This document shows positions 31,801-38,977 of a stretch of 52,250 nt of DNA, piece after piece. The notes below the pieces were generated by a model. It ran no database searches, was not told where the DNA came from, and saw nothing but the letters and a program-made list of their open reading frames with translations. The position numbers were made by a program, and so were the translations under genes. Position 1 is the stretch's first letter, and each line of letters starts with the position of its first letter. The stretch is from a virus. The stretch is from IMG/VR virus record IMGVR_UViG_3300037961_002566, positions 1 through 52,250 of that record. The stretch is one strand, 5' to 3'.

Positions 31801-31994
31801 CGCTTTCTGCCCTTATTGTTAAAAAGGTCTGGCTTTATAAAACTTTTGCTCATGTCTTCATGTATTTCTTTCATGATCTTTGCCTTACGCTTTCCTATCG
31901 CAGAAAGTTTCTGACTTTTCTTCTGCTCTGGTGTGATTGGCTTTAGTTTTAATGCATCCCAATCTATGTAAACTGACTTCTTCTTATCGCTCAT
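31797..31994 (-). CDS. Small basic protein, unknown
   Basis: 65 aa, SDKKKSVYIDWDALKLKPIT followed by PEQKKSQKLSAIGKRKAKIM and ending KPDLFNNKGRKR. Very basic helix-rich sequence without motif. ATGA overlaps on both sides support translation as part of the operon. Function unknown. Confidence 0.55.
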   Translation of the reverse strand: MSDKKKSVYIDWDALKLKPITPEQKKSQKLSAIGKRKAKIMKEIHEDMSKSFIKPDLFNNKGRKR

Positions 31995-32221
31995 AGCATC
32001 CCCTCTGGTTTTCTAAGTGGTATTCTTACTTGTATGTCAAAGTTTTCTACTTCAACACAGTTAGGCTTGCCAATAATTGGGTCTCTCAGTTGGCTAAGTG
32101 CTTGAGCAAACTCAATGCAATCCTGTTTGTAGCTGAAGACCATCCTGTGTACAGCATGATCATCTTTTTGAATGTCTGGTAAAGTTATTAGAAACAATAC
32201 GAAATACGTCACGGGGTTCAT
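31991..32221 (-). CDS. Small protein with hydrophobic N-terminus
   Basis: 76 aa. The N-terminal MNPVTYFVLFLITLPDI resembles a signal peptide or membrane anchor but has no basic n-region; the rest (VHRMVFSYKQDCIEFAQALS, FDIQVRIPLRKPEGML) is soluble. GGAGAA lies directly before the ATG, and a palindrome copy (32230-32249) abuts that ribosome-binding site. It is the first gene downstream of the site, so it and the genes to the left could be controlled from here. Confidence 0.55.
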   Translation of the reverse strand: MNPVTYFVLFLITLPDIQKDDHAVHRMVFSYKQDCIEFAQALSQLRDPIIGKPNCVEVENFDIQVRIPLRKPEGML

Positions 32222-32229
32222 AGGTTCTC

Positions 32230-32249
32230 CTTTGTACTATGGTACTTTT
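32230..32249. promoter_or_regulatory. Palindrome copy between two early genes
   Basis: CTTTGTACTATGGTACTTTT lies exactly between the nuclease gene (stop at 32249) and the ribosome-binding site of the next leftward gene (start 32221). The inner core is intact. A weak leftward -10 (GATAAC, 32256-32251) precedes it, without a good -35. Confidence 0.6.
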
Positions 32250-33136
32250 TAGTTATCGTTGTATTGGGAACAGAAATCAGCGACAGCACAATAATTTGAT
32301 TTACATCGTGTGTACTCACCCTTACGAAACTCAATGTCGTGATTTCTTTTATGTACGTCTGCGTCTATCTTATCTGACAGATCGTAAACTAAATCTTCTG
32401 CATCTTGTTTATTGTCGAAAACTCTAAATGCTTTCTTGTTACCCTTTTTAATTACTGCCCACTTATCTTCCTTTGCCCATCTCTCTTTGTCTGTGCATAA
32501 GACAAACTGATCTTCTAGATCAAACAACTGTCGAGCATCTTGATGCACAGTAACTCTCTCGTTTACATACTTGATTCGCTCTTTCATAGACCACAAAGGT
32601 ATGTCTATGTAGGCAACAGGATGCTGTGGATAGTCTGGTTTTAATTTAGCTTGTGTCCTGTTCCAATCTCTAAGTATTGCACATATCTTTATGTTTGTTA
32701 CAGGTCTCTTCTTGTTCTTCTCAAGCAGGTAAGCATACACATTTAACTGATTAACCCACTCTTGCTTATCAAACATTACTGACCAAACAGAAGTAACCTT
32801 GTAATCCGTAATTATTAATTGATCATCTTTTGATTCGTATTGATCTATTGCACCAGATATTTTCCAACCTCTCACCGTGTCATACAATCTTTGCTCTTTG
32901 GTTACGTTCTCAGACTCGCCACTCTCCAAAACAGAGTGAACTGCCGTACCAAACAAAGCAAAAGTCATGTCCATAACATCTGTGGATATCTCTTCCTTAT
33001 GTTGCTCTCGTAACAAAAGAACTCTGGGTGAATCAATAAGCTGAGTAACTGATATATCAGCATCACCTCTACTATATTTATCTGATGTTGCGTAATTTAA
33101 AAAAGAGTCTGGAAGACCATATTTATTAGTAATCAT
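32249..33136 (-). CDS. RecB/Cas4-like PD-(D/E)XK exonuclease
   Basis: 295 aa. FGTAVHSVLE (His67) is the RecB-type motif; WKISGAIDQYE (Asp98) and LIITDYKVTS (Asp111, Lys113) form the D-x(n)-D/E-x-K active site; EWVNQLNVYAYLLEK is the QxxxY motif. The C-terminus has clustered Cys (RCKSNYCAVADFCSQY, about 276-291) as in iron-sulfur Cas4/AddB-type nucleases, though the full four-Cys set needs checking. With Erf it would form a two-component exonuclease/annealing system for recombination. First gene of the leftward operon, behind the AT-rich divergent region. Confidence 0.85.
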   Translation of the reverse strand: MITNKYGLPDSFLNYATSDKYSRGDADISVTQLIDSPRVLLLREQHKEEISTDVMDMTFALFGTAVHSVLESGESENVTKEQRLYDTVRGWKISGAIDQYESKDDQLIITDYKVTSVWSVMFDKQEWVNQLNVYAYLLEKNKKRPVTNIKICAILRDWNRTQAKLKPDYPQHPVAYIDIPLWSMKERIKYVNERVTVHQDARQLFDLEDQFVLCTDKERWAKEDKWAVIKKGNKKAFRVFDNKQDAEDLVYDLSDKIDADVHKRNHDIEFRKGEYTRCKSNYCAVADFCSQYNDN

Positions 33137-33219
33137 TTTATACCTATGCTTTATTATTATTATATTACTATAATATTATTATTGATTATTTTTTAATTAT
33201 ATAATAATTAATACAATAT
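33137..33219. promoter_or_regulatory. AT-only divergent intergenic region
   Basis: 83 bases, almost only A and T, between the leftward nuclease and rightward resolvase genes. Many overlapping TATAAT/TATATT-like boxes exist on both strands (for example the ATATTACTATAATATT stretch). It is the likely divergent promoter for both early operons. Its place between recombination and primase-helicase genes also makes it a candidate unwinding element for a replication origin; no iterons are seen. Confidence 0.5.
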
Positions 33220-33630
33220 ATGTCAACTCAAAATAGAATAAAAGTTTTGTTTAATATAATTTTTACAATCGAGGGCGAACCTGCAAGCAAAGCGAATCAG
33301 CGAAAATTAGTGTTGATTAAAGGTCGAATGGTTCCAATAAAGTCTAAGAAAGCATTGGATTATGTGAAAGAATTTCAGAGACAAATTCCAAAGATTGACC
33401 CTCTCACAGAGGACTATGTCAAGGTGGAGATGATGATCTACTACGCATCCAGAAGACCAGACTTGGACGAATCACTAATCTTAGATTGTATGCAAAATTA
33501 TGTGTACTACAACGACAGGCAAGTAAAAGAGAAGCATATTTATTGGGGTCTAGATAAAGAAAGACCTCGTACAATAATTAGAGTGTCTGAGTATAGAAAG
33601 GAGGATACGCCAGACTACTTGACAAACTAA
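33220..33630 (+). CDS. rusA: RusA-family Holliday junction resolvase
   Basis: 136 aa. FTIEGEPASKANQRKLVLIK followed by IKSKKALDYVKEFQ, then YYASRRPDLDESLILDCMQN with YVYYNDRQVKEKHIYW matches the RusA fold. The conserved acids are the Asp residues of RPDLDES, LDCMQ and YNDRQV, which coordinate magnesium in E. coli RusA. It would resolve four-way junctions made during recombination-driven replication and prepare linear DNA for packaging. It is transcribed away from the exonuclease gene and together with the primase-helicase gene 40 bases downstream. Confidence 0.9.
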   Translation: MSTQNRIKVLFNIIFTIEGEPASKANQRKLVLIKGRMVPIKSKKALDYVKEFQRQIPKIDPLTEDYVKVEMMIYYASRRPDLDESLILDCMQNYVYYNDRQVKEKHIYWGLDKERPRTIIRVSEYRKEDTPDYLTN

Positions 33631-33670
33631 CTAAATAAAAAAATAATACAAACTTCATAGTGGAGATATC

Positions 33671-35419
33671 ATGCTAAACTCAAACATGAGCAACATGGTA
33701 CTCAGTTTAGGTAAAGGGCAACATAAACTACAATGCCCATCGACAGAGTGCCAACAGCGAAAAAAGAAAAATCTTAAAACATTATCCGTTAAGGTGGATA
33801 TGGATGGGGCAGTTTACTATTGCCACCATTGTAACCTTAGTGGTCAAGAATTTTATAATAAACATAGGGAAACTAAAATGACTTCAATACCAAAGATAGA
33901 GAAAAAACCATTGAGTATCAATGGGTTACAGTGGCTTAACAAAAGAGGTATCAGCGAATCAACTGCCGATAAGTTGGGCATTACCACTTGCACACATTAC
34001 ATTCAAGGAGTTGGAAGCGAGACCGAATGTGTGATGTTTCCCTACACAAACAGAGGTCAGGTATACGCATCTAAAATTAGATCGATAACTGAAAAAGGGT
34101 TTGCTTGTTCTGGCTCACCACAAAGCTTTTTTAACTTGGATAGGGTGGACACTACCAAGCCACTAATAATATGTGAGGGCGAGTTGGATGCTCTGTCATT
34201 TATTGAATGTGGTGCAGAGGATGTTGCTTCCGTTGTCAGCGTACCGAATGGAGCGGTGATGAAAGTAGTTGATGAGGAGTTTGCAAAGAAAGACGATAGT
34301 AAGTTCCGTTTCCTGACCAACGCAGAAGAGATGCTAGAAGAGGTGGAGAAAGTAATCATAGCAACTGATTCGGATACAGCAGGACAGGCTATGGCAGAGG
34401 AAATGGCTAGAAGAATAGGTAAGCATAAATGTTTTAAGATAAACTATCCGAAGGATTGCAAGGATGCTAACGATGTTATTCTTAAAAAAAGTACCATAGC
34501 ACTTTTTGAATTGATCGATCTTGCCTCCGCCTATCCAGTATCAGGATTGTATGATGCATCTCAGTTTTACAAAAACTTAGATAGTTTATATTCAGACGGC
34601 TTTGGGAAGGGGGAAAGCACAGGGTTTGATAATGTGGATGAGTTATACACAGTTGTTAAGTCGCAACTCACTATAGTTACAGGTCATCCGTCAAGTGGCA
34701 AATCAGAGTTCATAGATCAGCTCATGGTAAACCTTGCCGTCAATAAGGGATGGAAGTTTGCTGTTGCAAGTTTTGAGAATCAACCAGAGATACATCTAGC
34801 TAAGATTATATCCAAGTATAAAAAGAAACCTTTCTTTGATGGACTGAACCCAAGACTTACAAAAGAGGAATTGGATGATGGTAAGGACTTTATAAAGAAG
34901 CACTTCTACTTTGTGCATCAGCGAGATGGTAGCTTGAGTTCAATTGATTCCCTGCTAGAAAGGATCAGGATTAGTGTATTACGTTATGGTACAAACGCTG
35001 TCGTCATAGACCCATACAACTATATTATGCGACCAACAGATGAACAGGAGACAGCATTTGTGTCTAGCCTGCTTAGTAAGATACGAGTGTTTGCCCAGAC
35101 TTATGATATCCACGTTTGGCTCGTTGCTCATCCGACCAAGATGATGCGAGATAGTTCTGGTAAAGTGCCACCACCTATGGCTTACGATATCTCTGGCTCT
35201 GCTCACTTCTTCTCTAAGACAGATTGTGGTCTAACTATACACAGACCAGACCCTGCAAACAGTAATATCACAGAGGTGCATTGTTGGAAGTGTCGCTACT
35301 CATGGGTGGGTAAGCAAGGACAAACCATACTAAGCTACGATGGATTAACATCTACATACAAACCTTTTGAGCCTTACAAGGGCATAGACGAGTTGTTTTC
35401 TGATGCTCCAGACTTTTAG
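33671..35419 (+). CDS. Primase-helicase (T7 gp4-like)
   Basis: 582 aa. An N-terminal zinc finger has Cys22, Cys27, Cys51 and Cys54 (CPSTEC ... CHHC). A TOPRIM primase core follows: IICEGELDALS (about 165-175) and VIIATDSDTAGQAMAEEMAR (about 229-248) with DANDVI. The C-terminal half is a DnaB/RecA-type helicase with Walker A GHPSSGKSE (about 338-346), ASFENQP, and Walker B-like AVVIDPYNYI (about 443-452). Like T7 gp4 it would unwind DNA and prime the lagging strand. No phage DNA polymerase is coded in the window to work with it. A palindrome copy lies within the gene (34487-34506). Confidence 0.9.
   Translation: MLNSNMSNMVLSLGKGQHKLQCPSTECQQRKKKNLKTLSVKVDMDGAVYYCHHCNLSGQEFYNKHRETKMTSIPKIEKKPLSINGLQWLNKRGISESTADKLGITTCTHYIQGVGSETECVMFPYTNRGQVYASKIRSITEKGFACSGSPQSFFNLDRVDTTKPLIICEGELDALSFIECGAEDVASVVSVPNGAVMKVVDEEFAKKDDSKFRFLTNAEEMLEEVEKVIIATDSDTAGQAMAEEMARRIGKHKCFKINYPKDCKDANDVILKKSTIALFELIDLASAYPVSGLYDASQFYKNLDSLYSDGFGKGESTGFDNVDELYTVVKSQLTIVTGHPSSGKSEFIDQLMVNLAVNKGWKFAVASFENQPEIHLAKIISKYKKKPFFDGLNPRLTKEELDDGKDFIKKHFYFVHQRDGSLSSIDSLLERIRISVLRYGTNAVVIDPYNYIMRPTDEQETAFVSSLLSKIRVFAQTYDIHVWLVAHPTKMMRDSSGKVPPPMAYDISGSAHFFSKTDCGLTIHRPDPANSNITEVHCWKCRYSWVGKQGQTILSYDGLTSTYKPFEPYKGIDELFSDAPDF
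34487..34506. promoter_or_regulatory. Intragenic palindrome copy
   Basis: AAAAGTACCATAGCACTTTT lies between the TOPRIM and helicase parts of the primase-helicase gene, in the linker-coding region. One base departs from the inverted symmetry. No convincing promoter boxes are in register. Confidence 0.6.
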
Positions 35420-35490
35420 TTGGACATGGTGGACATGATGATAAGTGGCATATCCTGTGGCGGAAAAACCACAAACCACAAAATATAGCA

Positions 35491-35520
35491 TTGACAACAA
35501 ACCAAAATCGTCCGTATATT
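35491..35520 (+). promoter_or_regulatory. Strong sigma70-like promoter
   Basis: A perfect TTGACA (35491-35496), an 18-base spacer and TATATT (35515-35520). The predicted start is near 35527. No gene follows; an intrinsic terminator comes only about 50 bases later, so the promoter appears dedicated to a short RNA. Confidence 0.7.
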
Positions 35521-35526
35521 ATCGAA

Positions 35527-35597
35527 TGTGAATAGCACTACCTATGCGAAATCACTTCACTATGACAAACTTGGGTCTCTTCGGAGACCCTTTTTTT
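35527..35597 (+). ncRNA. Candidate small RNA, about 70 nt
   Basis: Bounded by the promoter at 35491-35520 and the terminator at 35573-35597. The 5' part can fold by pairing GTGAA (35528-35532) with TTCAC (35556-35560), leaving an inner GCA/TGC hairpin; a short single-stranded ACTATGACAAACTT stretch precedes the terminator stem. This is the layout of a bacterial regulatory RNA ending in a U-rich terminator. A 43-codon frame beginning at the ATG in CCTATGCG runs straight through the terminator and is not considered coding. Target and function are unknown. Confidence 0.55.
35573..35597 (+). terminator. Intrinsic terminator with TTCG loop
   Basis: GGGTCTC (35573-35579), loop TTCG, GAGACCC (35584-35590) and seven T's (35591-35597): a perfect 7-bp stem with a very stable tetraloop. 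It ends the small RNA and would also stop readthrough from the primase-helicase gene. There is no T-run on the opposite strand, so it acts rightward only. Confidence 0.9.
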
Positions 35598-35650
35598 ACA
35601 TCAGCAAAAAATAAACCGCTGGCTTTCACTTCCTGGGAGTCCATGTTTCA

Positions 35651-35670
35651 AAAAGTATCATGGTACTTTT
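35651..35670. promoter_or_regulatory. Palindrome copy in gene-free convergent region
   Basis: AAAAGTATCATGGTACTTTT lies between the rightward small-RNA terminator and the leftward operon terminator, where no gene starts. Just beyond it GATTTAAAT occurs twice (35681-35689 and 35693-35701). The position does not fit a simple promoter operator. Confidence 0.6.
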
Positions 35671-35717
35671 TATGAGATGAGATTTAAATGCTGATTTAAA
35701 TCCTGTTTCGATTAAGC

Positions 35718-35750
35718 AAAAAAAAACCCCCAGACATTTCTGTCTAGGGG
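35718..35750 (-). terminator. Intrinsic terminator of leftward operon
   Basis: Read leftward: GGGG, one mismatch, AGACA paired with TGTCT around a 4-base loop, then CCCC and a run of nine T's (A's at 35718-35726 on the given strand). It ends transcription of the operon running from 40887 to 35859. Confidence 0.85.
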
Positions 35751-35780
35751 CTGAGTTGGGAGGAAAGACCTGTTAAAGAA

Positions 35781-35843
35781 TGGGGCGGTGAAAGGAATAT
35801 AAAACCGCCCCAAGTACACAATAACCCACAGGTAAAGGTTATT
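35781..35843. other. Two further hairpins after the leftward operon
   Basis: TGGGGCGGT (35781-35789) pairs perfectly with ACCGCCCCA (35804-35812), and AATAACC (35820-35826) with GGTTATT (35837-35843). With the terminator at 35718-35750 they form a row of three hairpins in the 3' untranslated RNA. They may protect the messenger from 3' exonucleases or be a processing site. No gene is seen in 35753-35858. Confidence 0.7.
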
Positions 35844-35858
35844 GGTATTCATGTTAGA

Positions 35859-36053
35859 TTATTCTTCTAATAATCCAAGAATTTTTAATACTGCCTTTGC
35901 TAATTCCTTTCTGCCGTAATGAATAAAATCATCACCATTATTACAAAGAATAGTATCGTTTAATTCTGTGTTTTCCACTTCATGTTTACACAGGTCAATG
36001 ATCTCACCTAACTTAGATGTATCTTCGATGACCTCATCTTTTAATCTAGTCAT
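35859..36053 (-). CDS. Small acidic protein, unknown
   Basis: 64 aa, TRLKDEVIEDTSKLGEIIDL at the start and KELAKAVLKILGLLEE at the end, with two Cys (DLCKHE, ILCNNG). Entirely helical in appearance and acidic; no recognised family. It is the last gene of the leftward operon and lies just before its hairpins and terminator, with AGGATT-type Shine-Dalgarno sequence a few bases upstream of the ATG. Function unknown. Confidence 0.55.
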   Translation of the reverse strand: MTRLKDEVIEDTSKLGEIIDLCKHEVENTELNDTILCNNGDDFIHYGRKELAKAVLKILGLLEE

Positions 36054-36055
36054 AT

Positions 36056-36223
36056 CTAATCCTTTCTATCTAAAATATAACCAACGATAATTCCAAATGT
36101 CGCTACTGACATAAGGGATGAATATGCGGATAATAATTCTTTGTCATTATCCGCAACAGCGGATGTACTCAGTAAGCAGAGTACACCCATAAAAATTGAT
36201 GAGCCTATGAATAAAATTCTCAT
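36056..36223 (-). CDS. Small two-helix membrane protein
   Basis: 55 aa from ATG36223, chosen because it overlaps the previous small gene's stop (ATGA). MRILFIGSSIFMGVLCLLST is a first membrane helix or signal-like segment, SAVADNDKELLSAYSS a polar loop, and MSVATFGIIVGYILDRKD a second helix. With the 38-aa membrane protein just upstream it forms a pair of tiny membrane genes behind the MoxR/VWA operon. Could be an inner-membrane effector or superinfection factor, but there is no evidence for either. Confidence 0.6.
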   Translation of the reverse strand: MRILFIGSSIFMGVLCLLSTSAVADNDKELLSAYSSLMSVATFGIIVGYILDRKD

Positions 36224-36336
36224 GGTGCATACCATAAAACTACAAGTATCCATAAACCCACGATGCCACCTAAAAGAAGTACAAGTGATACCGCATCAAC
36301 AATTGTCTTTAAGACTTCTAACCAATTGATCTTCAT
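36220..36336 (-). CDS. Tiny single-helix membrane protein
   Basis: 38 aa, MKINWLEVLKTIVDAVSLVL then LLGGIVGLWILVVLWYAP: an amphipathic N-terminus followed by one long hydrophobic helix. The ATG overlaps the stop of the 36333 gene and its own TGA overlaps the next ATG, both by ATGA, which strongly supports translation despite its size. Size and shape fit phage membrane peptides such as small holin-like or inhibitory proteins. Function unknown. Confidence 0.6.
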   Translation of the reverse strand: MKINWLEVLKTIVDAVSLVLLLGGIVGLWILVVLWYAP

Positions 36337-37613
36337 GACGTTATCTCCAACTCGTTAGCAATCCTAGTGACAAGCTTCTTGTCTAGGTCTCTGTTAGCCT
36401 TACCTATGTCCTCATGAACTGCGTGAAGAACATCACCGCTTGGCAAAGTCTTAGCCATGAGGAAAAGATTAGGTATCACATTGGGAGTAAACTCATAACC
36501 TATAGGCATTCCATCTTTGTTAGTATACCCATTGGCTTCAGTTCTTTTAGTGAAAGCAAAGTCAACAAAGTCACCCTTGTATAACTTCTTGCCCTCTTTC
36601 TTGACCCAATCCAATTCAACATAAGAGTCTTTCTTTTCATCGTATCTTTTGTAGACACTTAGGCTCATAGGAAATAAATACCTATTACCCATTTGTGATT
36701 TGACAAAAGGAAGGCAACGTCTTTCCCACATAGGTGATACCTGCAATCTCCATTCTTTTCCCCCATCTGACTTAGTTGTCATTTGGCAGGTACGCTTCAA
36801 GAATGCTCTAGTAGAGTACTTGACCTTATCCTCTGGGTTCCAATAATACTTTTCGTTATAATGAGAAAAAGACATAGGCAATTCACGTTGCAAGTCTGAA
36901 TCGTTTTTAGCATCCTCTAAAAGACCCTCAGACTTTCTCAACAAATGAACATACTTTGCACCACTCTCAGATTGTATGTAAGTGTCACACTGAACATCTA
37001 GATGTTCATATGCTTTAGGAAAGTTAGTTGCTAATCCTCTATCAGCAGAATACTTGGCATCATATAAAAGACTATCAATTTTAGAAAAGTGTGAGGTGTA
37101 TCGCTCATCGAATCTAAGGTCTTTCAAAGAGTCTAACTGATGAACAAAACCCATAAGGTTATCCCCAACATTGTTACTAGAATATCCTTGAGAAAAGTCC
37201 TTAAAGTTTTTAGAGAAAACAAAAGATTGTCTAAGGACTCCGCCCTCAGTGGCTTCTCTAATATTTACTGATTTAGTGCCATCTTTTCCGCCATTACGAT
37301 GATAGTAATAGGTTCTGTTCTTTTCATTTGAAACATCAGCAATAAAATCTTTTGGAATATCTAATGTTTCTCTCTGAAAATTTATGCATTGTGCAAGCTT
37401 GATCTTAGCCATGTATTTCTTAACGGCTGTTTCTCTTTCTCTATCTGCTTTATCAAGGGCGGTCTTCCAGTACCATCTGGGTCTTCTGCTGTAGATATAG
37501 TCTTTAGCTTCCTGCTTAGTGTCAAATATCATTCCATCTGGCATAACCGTATAGGTATATTCTGGCGGTTCGCCTACAGACGTAGCCTGCTTTATGATTG
37601 TATATTTTTCCAT
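36333..37613 (-). CDS. Unknown protein of the MoxR/VWA operon
   Basis: 426 aa from ATG37613, which has AAGGAA about 6 bases upstream; a longer frame to 37715 lacks a ribosome-binding site and runs through the palindrome and a hairpin. It begins EKYTIIKQATSVGEPPEYTY with a signature of strands (TVMPDGMIFDTKQEAKDYIY), then basic helical regions and FVDFAFTKRTEANGYTNKDG near residue 350. No catalytic motif is recognised. Its place after the MoxR ATPase and VWA protein suggests it could be the complex's substrate, adaptor or effector. Confidence 0.65.
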   Translation of the reverse strand: MEKYTIIKQATSVGEPPEYTYTVMPDGMIFDTKQEAKDYIYSRRPRWYWKTALDKADRERETAVKKYMAKIKLAQCINFQRETLDIPKDFIADVSNEKNRTYYYHRNGGKDGTKSVNIREATEGGVLRQSFVFSKNFKDFSQGYSSNNVGDNLMGFVHQLDSLKDLRFDERYTSHFSKIDSLLYDAKYSADRGLATNFPKAYEHLDVQCDTYIQSESGAKYVHLLRKSEGLLEDAKNDSDLQRELPMSFSHYNEKYYWNPEDKVKYSTRAFLKRTCQMTTKSDGGKEWRLQVSPMWERRCLPFVKSQMGNRYLFPMSLSVYKRYDEKKDSYVELDWVKKEGKKLYKGDFVDFAFTKRTEANGYTNKDGMPIGYEFTPNVIPNLFLMAKTLPSGDVLHAVHEDIGKANRDLDKKLVTRIANELEITS

Positions 37614-37667
37614 TTCGATTCCTTTTCTTAAATGGTGTTTCTCTAGGGCAACCCTAAAGAGAATACA

Positions 37668-37687
37668 AAAAGTACCATAGTATTTTT
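37668..37687. promoter_or_regulatory. Palindrome copy upstream of the 426-aa gene
   Basis: AAAAGTACCATAGTATTTTT lies in the 114-base gap between the VWA gene and the 426-aa gene. Read leftward it stands 55 bases before the start codon, a plausible operator distance. Leftward promoter boxes are weak (GAGAAT at 37695-37690). Confidence 0.6.
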
Positions 37688-37706
37688 GCATTCTCACAAA
37701 GGTTGC

Positions 37707-37723
37707 AGGGGGCAATGCCCCCT
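37707..37723. other. GC-rich hairpin after the VWA gene
   Basis: AGGGGGC (37707-37713), AAT, GCCCCCT (37717-37723): a perfect 7-bp stem with a 3-base loop, 5 bases behind the VWA stop codon in leftward reading. No long T-run follows, so it is a weak terminator, pause or messenger-stability element rather than a strong stop. Confidence 0.65.
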
Positions 37724-37727
37724 ACAA

Positions 37728-38969
37728 TTAGTCATCGATGAATATTGTTGTGCCATAAGGTGGCAGGTAATAACTGCCAAGCTTTTCTTTAGATTGGCAA
37801 CATACCCAGATAATGTCACAAGGCTCATCGAACTGCGGTTCGTCACCGTAGTCACTAATCTCGCAATCAGTAAAGATCACAAGCTTCTTGAAATTAAAGT
37901 CCTGCCAATTCTCATCGATGTATTTGAAAGCAGGTCTAATTCTAGTACCGCCTGTACCATTGATCTTGAGAGACTCAATCTCCTCACCCTTGTCAAACCG
38001 CTTGATACCATCAACGTCAACTCTGGATGTAAAGGGTATAACAGTAATGGAGTCTGGCTTGATATCTTTAGATAAAGCATTCATCTCTGAGAAACCTCTA
38101 TCTCTTTGCTTCTTATCGACAGAAGCAGAGGTATCTTGAAGCACTCCAATATCACCGCATGACATACCCACGATTGTAGGTGTAATGGCATTCCAAGTAA
38201 GATGCTTTTTGTTAAGCTTCTTATATGTGTAGGTAGAGTCATTGTCACCGCCCTGCCATGCAAAGGTAAAGGCTTCCTGCCATTCAACCTTAGACTCTTC
38301 AACCCTGTTCAGAACGTCTTGAATCTCTTGGTTGATCGCACCTACCTGCTTTGCTTTGATACCTGCTTGAACGATCTTTCTGTCAATAGACTTGCTAAGT
38401 TTTTCTAACTGCTCTTGGTTCATCTCAGAGCCGTCTTCATTGGTAGGCTTCTCAATCTCACCGCCCCATGATTGTTGCGGTTTATCTTTGACAGCGTCCT
38501 TGTTCTGCTCAAGCACCGCATATATTTCTTCTGCGGTCATCTTCCTGCACTTGTCTCTGGTGAGACCAAAGTCTGGCATTTCAACAAGACCGCCTTTAGG
38601 TAGCTGTAACCGTAGGTCTGGTTTACGAAACGATGCCATGCCAAAGAAACGGTCTCTCTGATAGTCGTAGGTCTCTATCGTATTGTTGACCTTTAGGTCA
38701 CAGGCAAAGTTCCATAACTTAGGGTCTCTGTTTCCCATGCGGATATGGTGCTTGTCTACTATGTGCATAATCTCATGCACAAGTACGGTTGCATTTTCTA
38801 TAACAGTTAAGGTCTCAACAAACGGTAAAGAATAGAAAATGTTTTTGCCATCAGTACACATTGTCTCAATGTCATTGCGTTCTGTTGGGTTGCCTGCAAT
38901 CATCACTCCACCATAGAAGGTGAAGTGATTTGATACGATTGACTTGGCTAATGCTATTTTGTTTTCCAT
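37728..38969 (-). CDS. VWA-domain protein with metallopeptidase-like N-terminus
   Basis: 413 aa. The N-terminal part contains ATVLVHEIMHIVDKHHIRMG (HExxH: His65, Glu66, His69), as in the DUF2201-type putative metallopeptidase domain. The C-terminal part is a von Willebrand A-like domain: IGVLQDTSASVDKKQ (DxSxS-like MIDAS, Asp279), NGTGGTRIRPAF (about 337-348) and KLVIFTDCEISD (about 362-373). A basic/acidic helical linker lies between. VWA proteins of this kind work with MoxR AAA+ ATPases as metal-inserting or remodelling chaperones; the MoxR gene is immediately upstream. Phage copies are often labelled CobT by mistake. The phage substrate is unknown. Confidence 0.85.
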   Translation of the reverse strand: MENKIALAKSIVSNHFTFYGGVMIAGNPTERNDIETMCTDGKNIFYSLPFVETLTVIENATVLVHEIMHIVDKHHIRMGNRDPKLWNFACDLKVNNTIETYDYQRDRFFGMASFRKPDLRLQLPKGGLVEMPDFGLTRDKCRKMTAEEIYAVLEQNKDAVKDKPQQSWGGEIEKPTNEDGSEMNQEQLEKLSKSIDRKIVQAGIKAKQVGAINQEIQDVLNRVEESKVEWQEAFTFAWQGGDNDSTYTYKKLNKKHLTWNAITPTIVGMSCGDIGVLQDTSASVDKKQRDRGFSEMNALSKDIKPDSITVIPFTSRVDVDGIKRFDKGEEIESLKINGTGGTRIRPAFKYIDENWQDFNFKKLVIFTDCEISDYGDEPQFDEPCDIIWVCCQSKEKLGSYYLPPYGTTIFIDD

Positions 38970-38977
38970 GTTAACTC

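Noticed and set aside
35545-35675. 43-codon frame starting in CCTATGCG (MRNHFTMTNLGLFGDPFF...) over the small-RNA terminator
   Set aside because: It runs through a perfect terminator and ends inside the palindrome; no ribosome-binding site, and the residues simply reflect the hairpin sequence.
35711-35848. 46-codon leftward frame through the three 3' hairpins
   Set aside because: It translates the hairpins and terminator (ending in WGFFFA from the A/T run) and has no ribosome-binding site.
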